A DNA stretch of 64,000 nucleotides from JACCTU01 sp963809175 (GTDB lineage Bacteria > Actinomycetota > Thermoleophilia > Gaiellales > Gaiellaceae), in contig CAWEIK010000003.1 in NCBI GenBank assembly GCA_963809175.1, positions 496,001-560,000 on the forward strand, given 5' to 3'. Positions 17,331 to 26,345 of the stretch are shown in pieces; positions within the stretch are counted from its first letter, which is position 1, and each line of letters starts with the position of its first letter. The notes under the pieces were generated by a model. It saw nothing but the letters and a program-made list of their open reading frames with translations. It made no database searches and was not told the origin of the DNA. Made by a program: the position numbers and the translations under genes.

Positions 17331-19681
17331 ATGGTGCGCCTGCGTCTCGGGGTCCTCATCACGGTCGTCTTCGCGCTCGTCGCGCCGGGCTCGGCGTGGG
17401 CTCGGGACGTCGAGGTCGTCGTCCGGCTCGACTCGCCGGGCGTTGCCGAGGCAAGCGCGAAGAGTCGCGTGCTCAGCGCAGCCGTCGAAGCGTCAGCGGC
17501 TCGACCTTCGGAGCCCGACGAGCCGCTCGTACCTCGACGCCGTCGCGCTCGCCCAGGAGCGCTTCGAGGCGAGGCTCGCGCGCGAGGTGCCCGGCGCGGT
17601 CGTCTACCGGCGCTACCGGATCACCTTCAACGGGCTCGCGGTCTCGCTGCCCGCCGCGCGGCTCCCGCGGCTCGCGCGGCTCGCGACGGTCTATCCCAAC
17701 ACGACGTTCCGCGGACAGCTCGACCGCAGCGTCGCGATGATCGGCGCGACCGTCGTTCTGGTCGGCGCCGGGCGTCGACGCCGGCGCCGGGATGAAGATC
17801 GCGATCCTCGACGACGGGCTCGACCAGTCGCACCCCTTCTTCTCCCCCGCAACGTTCGCGATGCCCGCGGGGTTCCCGAAAGGGCAGACGGCCTACACGA
17901 CCAGGAAGGTGATCGCGGCGCGGGCGTTTCCGCCGCCCGGGCTGACCTGGAGGAACCGCAACCTGCCGTTCGACCCCGTGCACTCGTCGCATGCCACGCA
18001 CGTCTCGGGGATCGCCGCGGGCAACGCCGGCACGCTCGCGGGGAGCGTGCGCATCTCCGGCGTCGCGCCGAGTGCGTACCTCGGCAACTACAAGGTGCTG
18101 ACGGTTCCGACCGAGGGGTTCGGGCTCAACGGCAACGCGCCGGAGATCGCAGCAGGGATCGAGGCCGCGGTCGCCGACGGGATGGACGTGATCAACCTCT
18201 CGCTCGGCGAGCCGGAGATCGAGCCGACGCGCGACCTCGTCGCGCTCGCGATCGAGGGCGCGGCCGCCGCGGGCGTGCCCACCGTCGCAGCGGCCGGCAA
18301 CGAGTACGGCCGCTTCCAGCTCGGTTCGGTCGGCTCTCCCGCGAGCGCAGCTTCGGCGATCAGCGTCGCCTCGGTCTCGAACGGCCGCGGCGACCCCGTT
18401 GGCTCGATCTCGTCGTTCTCGTCCGCCGGCCCCACGCCGCTCTCGCTCCGCCTCAAGCCCGACGTCGCCGCACCCGGGTCGTCGATTCTCTCGTCGACTC
18501 CCGAGGGCGAGTGGGGGTTGCTCAGCGGCACGAGCATGGCGTCGCCGCACGTCGCCGGTGCGGTCGCGCTGCTCCGCAAGCGACACCCCACGTGGACGCC
18601 CGCGCAGCTGAAGTCGGCGCTCGTCACCACCGGCTCGACGCATCCGAGCGGGCCACTGCGCACCGGCGGCGGGCTGATCGCCGTCGGGCGCGCAGACGCA
18701 CCGCTGCTCTTCGCCGAGCCGAGCTCGATCTCGTTCGGGCTCGTGCGGTCGGGCCAGAATCCGAACGTGGTCGTCAGGCTCGCCGACGCCGGCGGCGGCG
18801 CAGGCACCTGGACGGTGAGCGGGATCTTCGCGACCCCCCGCACGGTGACGGTGCCCGGGGAGCTGCGGATCGCGTTCGCCGACGTCGCCCGCACGGCCGC
18901 CGAGCAGGCGGGGTACGTCGTGCTGCAACGCGGCGACCAGATCCGGCGGATCCCGTACTGGTTCCGGGTCGCGACGCCGCAACTGCCCGCTCCGACGCGG
19001 ACGCTGACCCGCACGGGCACGTACACCGGCTCGACGGTTGGCAAGCCGCGCCGAGTGCAGCAGTACCGCTATCCCGTCGTCGCGAACAACGCGCAGCCCG
19101 GGCCGGAGCAGGTCTTCCGCTTCGTCCTCGACCGCGAGGTCGCGAACTTCGGCGTCGCGGTGCTGCGGGGCCGCGTGCAGCCGCGCGTCGTCCAAGGCGG
19201 GGACGAGAACCGGCTCGTCGGCATTCCCGGGCTTCCGTTCAACATCAACCCGTACGTCGACGAGTTCGGCGACGCGCGGCCGATCGCGGGCGCGATCCGC
19301 CCCGCCCCGGGAACCTACGACCTCGTCTTCGACTCGCGCACCGACGGCGATCGGTTCACGTTCCGGTTCTGGGTCGACGACCTTCGTCCGCCGACCGCGC
19401 GTCTGGTGAGCGCGACTGCACGCGGCGGGGTCGTGCGCATTCGAGTGTCGGACGCCGGGTCCGGCGTCGATCCGCTGTCGCTCGACGCGTCCGTCGACGG
19501 GAGCAACCGGAGCATCCGTCTGGCGAGCGGCGTTGCGTCCGTGAACGTGAACGGACTGGCCCGCGGAACGCATCGACTCGTGTTCACCGTCGCCGACCAC
19601 CAGGAGGCGAAGAACATGGAGAACGTCACGCGGATCCTCCCGAACACGCGCGTCCTCCGCGCGACGATCCGGGTTCCCTAG
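17331..19681 (+). CDS. Secreted subtilisin-family (S8) serine protease, two frameshifts
   Basis: Signal peptide MVRLRLGVLITVVFALVAPG-SAWA, then a propeptide-like region (SYLDAVALAQERFEARLARE), then the S8 domain. The catalytic Asp is in MKIAILDDGLDQSHPFF, the His in SSHATHVSGIAAGN, the oxyanion Asn near AAAGNEYGRF and the Ser in LSGTSMASPHVAGA. A C-terminal part of about 330 residues looks like beta-sandwich domains. The frame changes near 17481-17490 and near 17750-17760, each inside otherwise good coding sequence, so these are probably sequence errors rather than decay. The stop shares CTAG with the convergent gene. Confidence 0.88.
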
Positions 19682-19908
19682 GACCGGTCGCGCTCGTCGA
19701 TCGTCGGCAGGCGGTTGAGGTCGCGCTCGACGCTCGCCGCGAACTCCTCGCTCTCCGTCTTGACGAGCCGAAGATGTGAGGCCTTGCGGCGCTTCGTGAC
19801 GACCGGCAGGCGCGCGGAAACACCGAGCCGAGCGCTCAGCCGCGGCCACTCCGCGGCAACGAGCACGGCGACCGCACCCGCGAGGAGCAGCGCGTAGATC
19901 CAGCCCAC
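19678..19908 (-). CDS. Small single-span membrane protein
   Basis: A 76-residue product from GTG 19908: MGWIYALLLAGAVAVLVAAE is an N-terminal span, followed by a basic region (RLPVVTKRRKASHLRLVK) and an acidic helix (TESEEFAASVERDLNRLP). Topology would place the tail in the cytoplasm. No family recognised. TAGAAT lies 9 nt upstream of the start, so a leaderless mRNA is likely. Its TAG overlaps that of the subtilase gene at 19678-19681. Confidence 0.65.
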   Translation of the reverse strand: MGWIYALLLAGAVAVLVAAEWPRLSARLGVSARLPVVTKRRKASHLRLVKTESEEFAASVERDLNRLPTIDERDRS

Positions 19909-19917
19909 TGCCGGGCG

Positions 19918-19923
19918 ATTCTA
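19918..19923 (-). promoter_or_regulatory. -10 box for small membrane protein
   Basis: TAGAAT on the minus strand, 9 nt before GTG 19908. Confidence 0.5.
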
Positions 19924-19942
19924 CCCGTGGCTCGCCCTGGGC

Positions 19943-19948
19943 TAGATT
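19943..19948 (+). promoter_or_regulatory. -10 box for copper-protein fusion
   Basis: TAGATT, 6 nt before GTG 19955, divergent to the TAGAAT box 20 bp away. Confidence 0.6.
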
Positions 19949-19954
19949 CACAGG

Positions 19955-21238
19955 GTGCGCAGGCTCGCCTTCTTGTTCACCGTCTTGGCGGCACTCACCG
20001 CCCCCTCGGTCGCAGCGGCAGCCGTCGAGACGCTCGTTCTGCGCTCACAGGCGTTCCCGATGAAGCCGTACCAGGTCGTCCAGGGTGTCACGGCGGTTCC
20101 TTCGCCGCGCGTCGACGGCTACGTCGTCGGGATGACGGTCGAGGTCGTCGACTCGGCCGGGCGGATCCAGACGATGAACGACGTGATGCTCCACCACGCG
20201 GTGTTCGTGAAGGCGCTCGTCACCGACTACACGTGTGGGCGCTTCTACGACTACGACCGGCGGCCGTCGCCGCTGCCGGCCGAGCGGTTCTTCGGCGCCG
20301 GCGAGGAGCACATGGAGCTGCACCTCCCGCAGGGCTACGGCTATCCGAATCGCGGCAGCGACATCTGGGGGCTCGTGTACATGCTGATGAACCACCGAAA
20401 CGCGGCGTCGACGGTGCACGTGCAGTACCGCATCCAGTACGTGACCGGGGAGCCGCGGACAGCCGTGAAGCCGGTGTGGCTCGACGTCGTCAACTGCTAC
20501 GCGGACCCGATCTTCACCGTCCCCGGCACCGGCGGCCCCGGCTCGAGCTTCGTGCGCACGTCCGACTTCACGATGCCGGAGAGCGGACGCCTCGTCTCGG
20601 GCGGCGCGCACATCCACGGCGGCGGCCAACGGCTCGAGCTCCGAAACGCGAGCTGCTCGAACCGTGAGCTCTACACGTCGCGGCCCAGCTGGCCGGAGCA
20701 CTACCCGCTGCCGATGATGCACGAGCCCGGACCCGCGCACATGACGTCGTGGTCGGACACTGTCGGGATTCCCGTCGCGGCAGGCGAGACGCTGCGGCTG
20801 CGCGCGGTCTACGACAACAGCAGGCCGCACATGCGCGTGATGGGGATCATGATCGCGTGGCTCGCCCCCGGTCCGACCTCCGGTTGCGCACCGACGCCTG
20901 CGCTCTCCGATCCGCTCCACGACCCCGCACCGACGCCGCGGATCTTCCAGCCGCTGCTGCGCAGCCCCGCCGGCAAGGTCGCGCGGGTCAAGCAGACGGC
21001 GGTCTCCGACTTCAGCTTCCGCAACCAGCGGGTCGAGCTCAGCGCGGGCGCGCTGTTCCGGTGGCGCTTCCTCGGCACGGAGCGTCACGACGTCACGCTC
21101 GCGAACGGCCCCGAGGGCCTCGCCTCGGCGTCGGTTCGCCAGGGCAGCTTCTCCTTCCGTTTCCGGCGCAAGGGCACGTACAATCTCTACTGCTCGCTCC
21201 ACCCCACCCTGATGACCCAACGGGTGGTCGTCCGCTAA
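19955..21238 (+). CDS. Secreted PHM-like copper protein fused to a cupredoxin domain
   Basis: The 427-residue exported protein has a signal peptide (MRRLAFLFTVLAALTAPSVA). Residues about 60-310 look like the copper type II, ascorbate-dependent monooxygenase (PHM/Nod19-like) fold, with histidine clusters MLHHAVFVK, EEHMELHL, GGAHIHGGG and RPHMRVMGIM. Residues about 335-427 look like a plastocyanin-type domain with ligands in ERHDVTLANG and YNLYCSLHPTLM, i.e. His, Cys, His, Met of a type 1 copper site. The two could pass electrons between them in the cell envelope. Function is inferred from the ligand pattern only. Confidence 0.75.
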   Translation: MRRLAFLFTVLAALTAPSVAAAAVETLVLRSQAFPMKPYQVVQGVTAVPSPRVDGYVVGMTVEVVDSAGRIQTMNDVMLHHAVFVKALVTDYTCGRFYDYDRRPSPLPAERFFGAGEEHMELHLPQGYGYPNRGSDIWGLVYMLMNHRNAASTVHVQYRIQYVTGEPRTAVKPVWLDVVNCYADPIFTVPGTGGPGSSFVRTSDFTMPESGRLVSGGAHIHGGGQRLELRNASCSNRELYTSRPSWPEHYPLPMMHEPGPAHMTSWSDTVGIPVAAGETLRLRAVYDNSRPHMRVMGIMIAWLAPGPTSGCAPTPALSDPLHDPAPTPRIFQPLLRSPAGKVARVKQTAVSDFSFRNQRVELSAGALFRWRFLGTERHDVTLANGPEGLASASVRQGSFSFRFRRKGTYNLYCSLHPTLMTQRVVVR

Positions 21239-21268
21239 AGCCCCTGTCGGATTGCCGATAAGACCCCA

Positions 21269-21427
21269 ATGAGTAGGACGACCGTTCTCGTCGAGCTGAT
21301 CGTGGTGCTGACGCTGATGCGCAGCCTGCTCGTCGCGGCGAAGGTCGTCCCTCCGAGCTGCGCCCGTTGCGGCGTCCAGCTCGAGCGGCGGGCGCTCGGC
21401 GAGCCCGTCTGCCGCTGCGGCTCCTAG
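21269..21427 (+). CDS. Predicted 52-residue membrane/zinc-ribbon mini-protein
   Basis: ATG 21269 to TAG 21427 encodes MSRTTVLVELIVVLTLMRSL, a membrane-like helix, then LVAAKVVPPSCARCGVQLER and ALGEPVCRCGS. The tail has CxxC and CxC pairs 16 residues apart, fitting half or whole of a zinc ribbon. No family recognised. A near -10 sequence (TAAGAC) ends 4 nt upstream. The stop shares CTAG with the convergent gene, as at other convergent pairs here, which supports it being a real gene. Confidence 0.55.
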   Translation: MSRTTVLVELIVVLTLMRSLLVAAKVVPPSCARCGVQLERRALGEPVCRCGS

Positions 21428-21789
21428 CCCGGTAGCACCGGGATCTCGGTCACGAAGGCCGCGACGAAGTAACCGACGCTGAGCGCGAGCCCGACGACGG
21501 CGAGCACGACCTGCTGCCAGGTGCTCGTGCGCTCGCGCGTCTCTTCGACCCGATCGAGGATCTTCTCGAGCAGACGCTCGGCGCGATCGAACTCGAGCGC
21601 GAGCATCCCGAGCCCCACCGCGACCAGCAGGATGCCCGGCCCGGGAACGCCGGGGAGGGCGAGTGCGAGGCCCGCGACGAGGATCAACACGCCGATCAGC
21701 GCGAACGGCACCCGGTAGAGCTTGCTCCGCTGCTTGTGACGCTCCTTGCGCCGGCGAAGGGATTTGATCGCCGGGCGCGGCTCAGTCAT
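21424..21789 (-). CDS. PGPGW-type membrane protein
   Basis: A 121-residue protein with a strongly basic N-terminus (SLRRRKERHKQRSKLYRVP), two tightly spaced spans around LPGVPGPGILLVAVGLGMLA, an acidic helix (EFDRAERLLEKILDRVEETR) and a third span. The PGPG turn between spans is the mark of a small actinobacterial transmembrane family of unknown role. ATG 21789 is 8 nt behind TAGGGT. Confidence 0.8.
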   Translation of the reverse strand: MTEPRPAIKSLRRRKERHKQRSKLYRVPFALIGVLILVAGLALALPGVPGPGILLVAVGLGMLALEFDRAERLLEKILDRVEETRERTSTWQQVVLAVVGLALSVGYFVAAFVTEIPVLPG

Positions 21790-21797
21790 CGCCGCGA

Positions 21798-21803
21798 ACC
21801 CTA
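21798..21803 (-). promoter_or_regulatory. -10 box for PGPGW membrane protein
   Basis: TAGGGT on the minus strand, 8 nt before ATG 21789. Confidence 0.55.
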
Positions 21804-21820
21804 GCGACGGCTCTCGAATC

Positions 21821-21826
21821 TACGAT
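21821..21826 (+). promoter_or_regulatory. -10 box for xdhC
   Basis: TACGAT, 6 nt before GTG 21833. Confidence 0.55.
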
Positions 21827-21832
21827 GCAGGG

Positions 21833-22742
21833 GTGCAAGAACTGCTGTCAGCCCTCAATCGCTGGCTCGAGCGAGGCGAGGAGGTCGCGCTCGCCACCGT
21901 CGTCGCGACCCGCCGCTCGGCACCGAGGCCCGTCGGCTCGGTCCTCGGCGTGTCCGCGGGCGGCGAGCTCGCCGGCTCGGTCTCGGCGGGCTGCGTCGAG
22001 AACGAGGTCTACGCGGAGGCGCAGGAAGTGCTGGCCGGAGGCGCGGCACGGCAGCGGACGTACGGGATCACCGACGAGCAGGCGTACGGGGTCGGGCTGC
22101 CTTGCGGCGGCGAGATCGACGTCTACGTCGCGAAGGCCGACGCGGAGCTGCTGCGCAACGTGGCCCGGGAGATCGAACGCGGCCGGCGTCGTGACGGTCG
22201 AGCCCTCCGGCGACGGGCTCGCGATCGCCTCGCGGCCGGCACCGCGCCTGATCGTGGTCGGCGCGATCGACACGGCCGAAGCGCTCTGCCGCGGGGCGAA
22301 GTCGCTCGGCTGGACCGCGATCGTCGTCGACCCGCGCGCGCGCTGGGCGACGGTGGAGCGCGTGCCGAGCGCCGACGAGATCGCCGTCGAGTGGCCGGAG
22401 GAAGCACTCCCCCGCCTGGCACCGGATGACGGGACCGCCGTCGTCGTGCTCGCCCACGAGGACCGGATCGACCTGCCGGCTCTGCAGCTCTCCCTGGCGA
22501 GCGACGCGTTCTTCGTCGGGGCGATCGGGTCGCGGCGGACGCAGGAGCGGCGCCGCGAGGCACTGCTCGAGCTCGGCGTCGACGAGAGCGCGATCGACCG
22601 AATCCACGGGCCCGTCGGCCTCGACGTCGGCGCCGAGTCGCCGGCCGAGACGGCGGTCGCGATCCTCGCCGAGATCCTGGCCGTCCGCGCGGGCCGCGAC
22701 GGCGGGTCGCTGCGCGCGCGTACCGACCGCATCCACGCCTAG
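21833..22742 (+). CDS. xdhC: XdhC/CoxI-family molybdenum-cofactor handling protein, one frameshift
   Basis: XdhC proteins bind and sulfurate or insert molybdenum cofactor for xanthine dehydrogenase-type enzymes. The first frame reads MQELLSALNRWLERGEEVAL, ATVVATRRSAPRPVGSVLGV, and SAGCVENEVYAEAQEVL, the XdhC-CoxI N-domain with its Cys. After about 22190 a second frame gives the Rossmann C-domain (PAPRLIVVGAIDTAEAL, TAIVVDPRARW, DAFFVGAIGSRRTQERR). One extra or two missing bases at 22185-22195 explain the break. No Mo-enzyme genes are in view. The stop ends where the next gene's stop begins. Confidence 0.88.
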
Positions 22743-23627
22743 CTAGCCGACGACCCGGAGCTTCCCGTCCCGGAGGCGGACGATCACCGCCTCCACCTCG
22801 GCGCGGTTGGTGTCGCCGGGGAACGAGAGCTCGTTCAGGACCCCCCGGACCTCGAACCCCTCCTGCACCTCCTCGGCGACGAGGGCTGGGCTCGTCGAGG
22901 CCGCGAGCTCGATCGCCGCCGCGAGTGCGTTCACCGCGTCCGCCGCGAGGGCGGACAGAATCGTCTCGGGACGACGGCCGTAGACCGCCCGGAAGCGCTC
23001 GTAGAACTCGTCGGTCCTCGAGCCCGGCTCGGGGAACCCGAAGGTCGCAAAGAGCGACTCCTCGGGCGCGCCAGGAGGGGCCACGACCCGCTCCGGCGCG
23101 TCCGGCGACACGATGCTCGCACCCCCGCGGTCCAGGCCCAGAAACGTCTCTACGCGCGTTCCACGGGCGGTCTGCGGCGCCAGTTCGCGGCCGGCCTCGC
23201 CGCCGACGAAGTCCGAGAGCGCTTCGGCCTGGGCGCGCGGCGAGAGACCCGTGAAGACGATCTGCGTCAGAGCCCTCGAGCACCCCGTCGTCGCACGGCG
23301 CGACCGCGAACGCGCCGCCCTCCGACGACCGCTTCGGCGGCGTCGGCGAGGTCGAGCCGGCACGGGAGCACGAAGAGCCGGACACCCCGGGCCAGGAGCT
23401 CGGTCGACCGTCCCCCGTGCCAGCCGGATCGTCAGCGCGCCCCCCACGCCGCCGGCGTTGTTGACGCGGTTCGCCTCGACGCGGGCACCCTCGCGAATCA
23501 GGCGCTCGCCGTCGACGATCCCGATCGTCACCGACCCGCCCGGCTGGAGCTCGCGCTCCGGCTCGCCGGCCCCTCCGCAGCCTGACACGAGGGCCGCGGT
23601 GACGAGGACAACCGCGAGCCGGGTCAT
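22743..23627 (-). CDS. Periplasmic-binding (branched-chain amino-acid type) lipoprotein, several frameshifts
   Basis: MTRLAVVLVTAALVSGCGG is a lipoprotein signal with the Cys after VSG. Then comes the type 1 periplasmic-binding fold: GSVTIGIVDGERLIREGARVEANRVNNAGGVGG, the out-of-frame stretch ELLARGVRLFVLPCRLDLAD (about 23345-23405), GGAFAVAPCDDGVLEG, then LTQIVFTGLSPRAQAEALS and the C-lobe with FYERFRAVYGRRPETILSAL. About three indels between 23270 and 23405 cancel in sum. Ligand unknown; no transporter permease or ATPase genes are adjacent, so it may be an orphan sensor or receptor. Confidence 0.75.
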   Translation of the reverse strand: MTRLAVVLVTAALVSGCGGAGEPERELQPGGSVTIGIVDGERLIREGARVEANRVNNAGGVGGALTIRLARGTVDRAPGPGCPALRAPVPARPRRRRRSGRRRAARSRSRRATTGCSRALTQIVFTGLSPRAQAEALSDFVGGEAGRELAPQTARGTRVETFLGLDRGGASIVSPDAPERVVAPPGAPEESLFATFGFPEPGSRTDEFYERFRAVYGRRPETILSALAADAVNALAAAIELAASTSPALVAEEVQEGFEVRGVLNELSFPGDTNRAEVEAVIVRLRDGKLRVVG

Positions 23628-23633
23628 GCCGCG

Positions 23634-23639
23634 AGTCTA
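23634..23639 (-). promoter_or_regulatory. -10 box for the binding lipoprotein
   Basis: TAGACT on the minus strand, 6 nt before ATG 23627. Confidence 0.55.
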
Positions 23640-23657
23640 CGGAGGGCGGACTTCGGT

Positions 23658-24494
23658 CTAGGCGAGCTCGCGCGAGAGCTCGTCGCGCTCACGCTGGATG
23701 ACCCGCATCTGAGCCGCGATGCCGCGCACGCGGCTGTTGTAGGCGCGGATCGCCGCGCGCTCGGCACGACGGGTGGCCGGACGGGCGTCTGACAGCCTGC
23801 GGAGCTCCTCTGCGGCAGCGCCGGCAGCCTCGGAGTCGCCGGAACGAGCCGCGCCGGCGAGCCTCCTCGTCAGCGCCGACGTCTCCCCCAGCTGGCGGAT
23901 GAACGCCGCGTGCGTCGGCCCGAACGCGGCGGGCGGCCGAACGGCCTGCGCGTCAGCGCGGATCTTGCGCACACGAGCGGCATAGCGCGTGAAGATCGCC
24001 GCCTGCTCGTCCGCCGTCGTCGCGGCTCGCAGCTCGCGCGACAGTGTCGTTCCCGCCTGCTCGAGCGGCGACACCAGCTTGGCAAGCTCGCTCGTGTACT
24101 CGACCGTTCCCGTGACCTCGGCCGCGACCGCCGCCTGCTTCGTCAGCAGGAGCAGCAACGACTCGTGGAGCTCGCGTGCCTGGCTCGGCGGATCGAGCTG
24201 GGAGACCCGCCGGCGCAGCGTGGAGATCGTCCGCTCGGCCTCGCGCAGCTTCGGAGTCAGCTCTGCCGCCGGCCTCGCTTCGACGAACTGCTGGTACGCC
24301 TGGCTGACGTGGCTGATCTCGATCGAGAGCTCGCGCTGCACCTCGTTGACGTCTGCGATGTACTCGTTGACGCGGTCGGCGTCGGAGGGCCGAAGCTCTG
24401 AGTAGACGAGGTACGAACCGAGGCCGACCGCGAGGAGCCCGGCGACGATCCACAGTGTGAGCCGCAGTCGACTGGCGAACAACGCGCTTCGCAC
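23658..24494 (-). CDS. Membrane-anchored extracytoplasmic coiled-coil protein
   Basis: A 278-residue product from GTG 24494. Residues about 12-32 (TLWIVAGLLAVGLGSYLVYS) form one span; the remaining 240 residues are helical with heptad-like patterns (ADVNEVQRELSIEISHVSQA, LREAERTISTLRRRVSQL, ERAAIRAYNSRVRGIAAQMR). It would sit outside the membrane as a long coiled coil. No family recognised. It follows the secreted-protein gene by 15 bp in the same direction and could be co-transcribed with it. Confidence 0.7.
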   Translation of the reverse strand: MRSALFASRLRLTLWIVAGLLAVGLGSYLVYSELRPSDADRVNEYIADVNEVQRELSIEISHVSQAYQQFVEARPAAELTPKLREAERTISTLRRRVSQLDPPSQARELHESLLLLLTKQAAVAAEVTGTVEYTSELAKLVSPLEQAGTTLSRELRAATTADEQAAIFTRYAARVRKIRADAQAVRPPAAFGPTHAAFIRQLGETSALTRRLAGAARSGDSEAAGAAAEELRRLSDARPATRRAERAAIRAYNSRVRGIAAQMRVIQRERDELSRELA

Positions 24495-24509
24495 GGCAGA
24501 CGAGGGTCT

Positions 24510-25864
24510 CTACTTGACCAGTTCGACCGTCGACACGCTGCGATCAGCGTGGCGGAACACGAGCTTCACGAGGCCCTTGCCCGGAGCGAAGTACGACGTC
24601 CGCGTGCCTGAGCCGAAGGGGTACCCGGCCTGGCTGAGCGTGCTGCGAAGGACGAGCGCGTCGAACGTTCCCGCCGGCACCTTGACGCGTTGCGTCCCGG
24701 CGATCGTGGTCGTCCCCGTCACGCCGAAGACGGAGAAGTCGCGGCTCGGCGACTTGGCCGCCCAGTTCTCGCCCGTCTGCGGATAGGCGGTCAGGATCGG
24801 GTTCATGCCGTAGGTCATGAGGTCGTACGGCGTGAAGAAGTGCCTGCGCCGGTTCGCGGGCAGGAACTTCGGCCCGAGATTCGGGAACTTCGCCAGCGAC
24901 GCGACGCGGGTCGCGCCCCAGATGTTCGTGACACCGTCCGTGCGGAGCGCGAAGCCGTAGCTCCCTGCGACGCGAATCGGGCCTGAGATGTGCTTCACGT
25001 CCACGCGCGCCGACTGGTTCGCAGTCTCGGCGACGACGAACTCCTGTACCGACGGCTTCTTCATGTGCTTCGAGTTCGTCCAGCGATACCGGGCCTTCGT
25101 GCCCTGCAGCGAGCGGGAAGTAGTCCGCGTCCGGCGGCGGCATGAGCGGCGCCTGGTTCGTCGAGAGCAGCACCGACTGCGTGATCGGCGCGTTCGCTCC
25201 CCCGGCGTGCTCGAAGGTGATCTTCACGGGGCCGACGCCGTAGACCCACCAGACGGTGCGGACCCCGCTGCCGTACGGGTCGCCGATGCGCTCCCGCCTG
25301 CGTGATGTCCGACCGCACCTTCGCCGCGACGACCGGCTCCGGAAACGCCGGCACGGTGATCTGCTCGCGACCCTGGTACTGCGAGACGCTCGTCACGTCG
25401 CCGTCCGCGCCGCCGCGACTCGTCCACGTGAGCTTCGAGAGCAGCGGTGCCGCGAGGACCGGCGCACGACCGCCCCAGATCAACTCGTACAGCGTTCCGG
25501 CGAGGCTGTTCCCGCAGCGCGCGACCTGCGGGCAGAGGATCGGAAATGCCGACGGCGGCGGCGTGCTCTGCCAGTCGGTGTTGACGATCCCCGACGAGGT
25601 GTCCTGGAACGCCATCAGGCCCTGGGCCTGCGGCGCCCCGGCGGGGTTCTCGAGTCCTTGCGTCGTCCACTCGAGCAGGAACGCGTTGGCGTTCTGCTCC
25701 TTGACGGTGACCTTCTCCTTGGTCGGCGTCGGGTTGTAGACGCTGTCCGACCACTCGTACGTCCAGGTCGCGTCGGCGGGATGCGGCAGCCACGACGCCT
25801 GAGCCGTCGCCGGGACCGCGGCGAAAGCCGCGAACAACAACGCAACGAGTACAACCCTCCCCAT
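24510..25864 (-). CDS. Secreted protein of unknown function, two frameshifts
   Basis: From ATG 25864: signal peptide MGRVVLVALLFAAFAAVPATAQA, then WLPHPADATWTYEWSDSVYN and a beta-rich body. The frame changes near 25285 and again near 25100. The joined product, about 450 residues, continues IGDPYGSGVRTVWWVYGVGP, ANAPITQSVLLSTNQAPLMP, MKKPSVQEFVVAETANQSAR and ends with a conserved-looking repeat of the first half (YPFGSGTRTSYFAPGKGLVK against DPYGSGVRTVWWVYGVGPVK), suggesting a two-fold domain duplication. No family recognised. A TACTCT box lies 11 nt upstream and a 18-bp palindrome sits about 42 bp before the inferred transcription start. Confidence 0.7.
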
Positions 25865-25875
25865 TTCCCCGCGGG

Positions 25876-25881
25876 AGAGTA
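25876..25881 (-). promoter_or_regulatory. -10 box for secreted-protein gene
   Basis: TACTCT on the minus strand, 11 nt before ATG 25864. Confidence 0.45.
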
Positions 25882-25902
25882 GCGGCGGTTTGTCCGGGTC
25901 GC

Positions 25903-25920
25903 ATGGGCCGTTCGGCCCAT
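25903..25920. promoter_or_regulatory. Palindrome upstream of the secreted-protein gene (site B)
   Basis: ATGGGCCG-TT-CGGCCCAT, perfect 8-bp arms. Its centre is about 42 bp upstream of the start inferred from the TACTCT box, where activators often bind next to RNA polymerase. A near copy lies upstream of the giant gene at 55914-55933. A terminator hairpin for the giant gene is the main alternative reading here. Confidence 0.5.
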
Positions 25921-25963
25921 CCTGGGGCGCGCCGATGACTAGCCCCGGAGAGCCCCGAAAACG

Positions 25964-26345
25964 CTAGCTGGGCGGGGGTTTCATGCCCGGTGGGTCGGGC
26001 GCGATCGGCTCTGCGGCGACGACTGGCGCTCGAGATCGTGTTCGGGGCCGAGCTCTGGATGCTCGAGGCCGACGAGCCGACGACGTCGACCCACGGGGGT
26101 GACGCCGGAGCGGCGCGGCGGCCGGGCCGGGCGAGCCGCCGTTCACGTGGACCTTGGACTCGACCGGCAGCCGGCGCATCCCGGTCCAGAGGCTCAGGGT
26201 CATCACGTCAGGATCGGTCGGAACCAGGTTGTGCTCGAAGCCCAGCACGTGGCCGATCTCGTGCATGACCGCCGTCAGCAAGTCGATGCGGCCGAAGGCG
26301 ACGCTCGGGGACTGAGCGCGCAGCTCACCCGGTCCGTTGCGGATC
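25964..26345 (-). other. Giant protein: C-terminal metallopeptidase-like segment
   Basis: Reads GELRAQSPSVAFGRIDLLTA, VMHEIGHVLGFEHNLV and DPDVMTLSLWTGMRRLP. HExxHxxGxxH is the zinc site of matrixin/metzincin peptidases, and VMxxxLxxGxRRLP after it matches a Met-turn-like continuation. Only about 60-70 residues are clear; the N-terminal part of a peptidase domain is not seen, and the frame degrades after about 26100. It may be a short zinc-binding module rather than a working protease. Confidence 0.6.
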
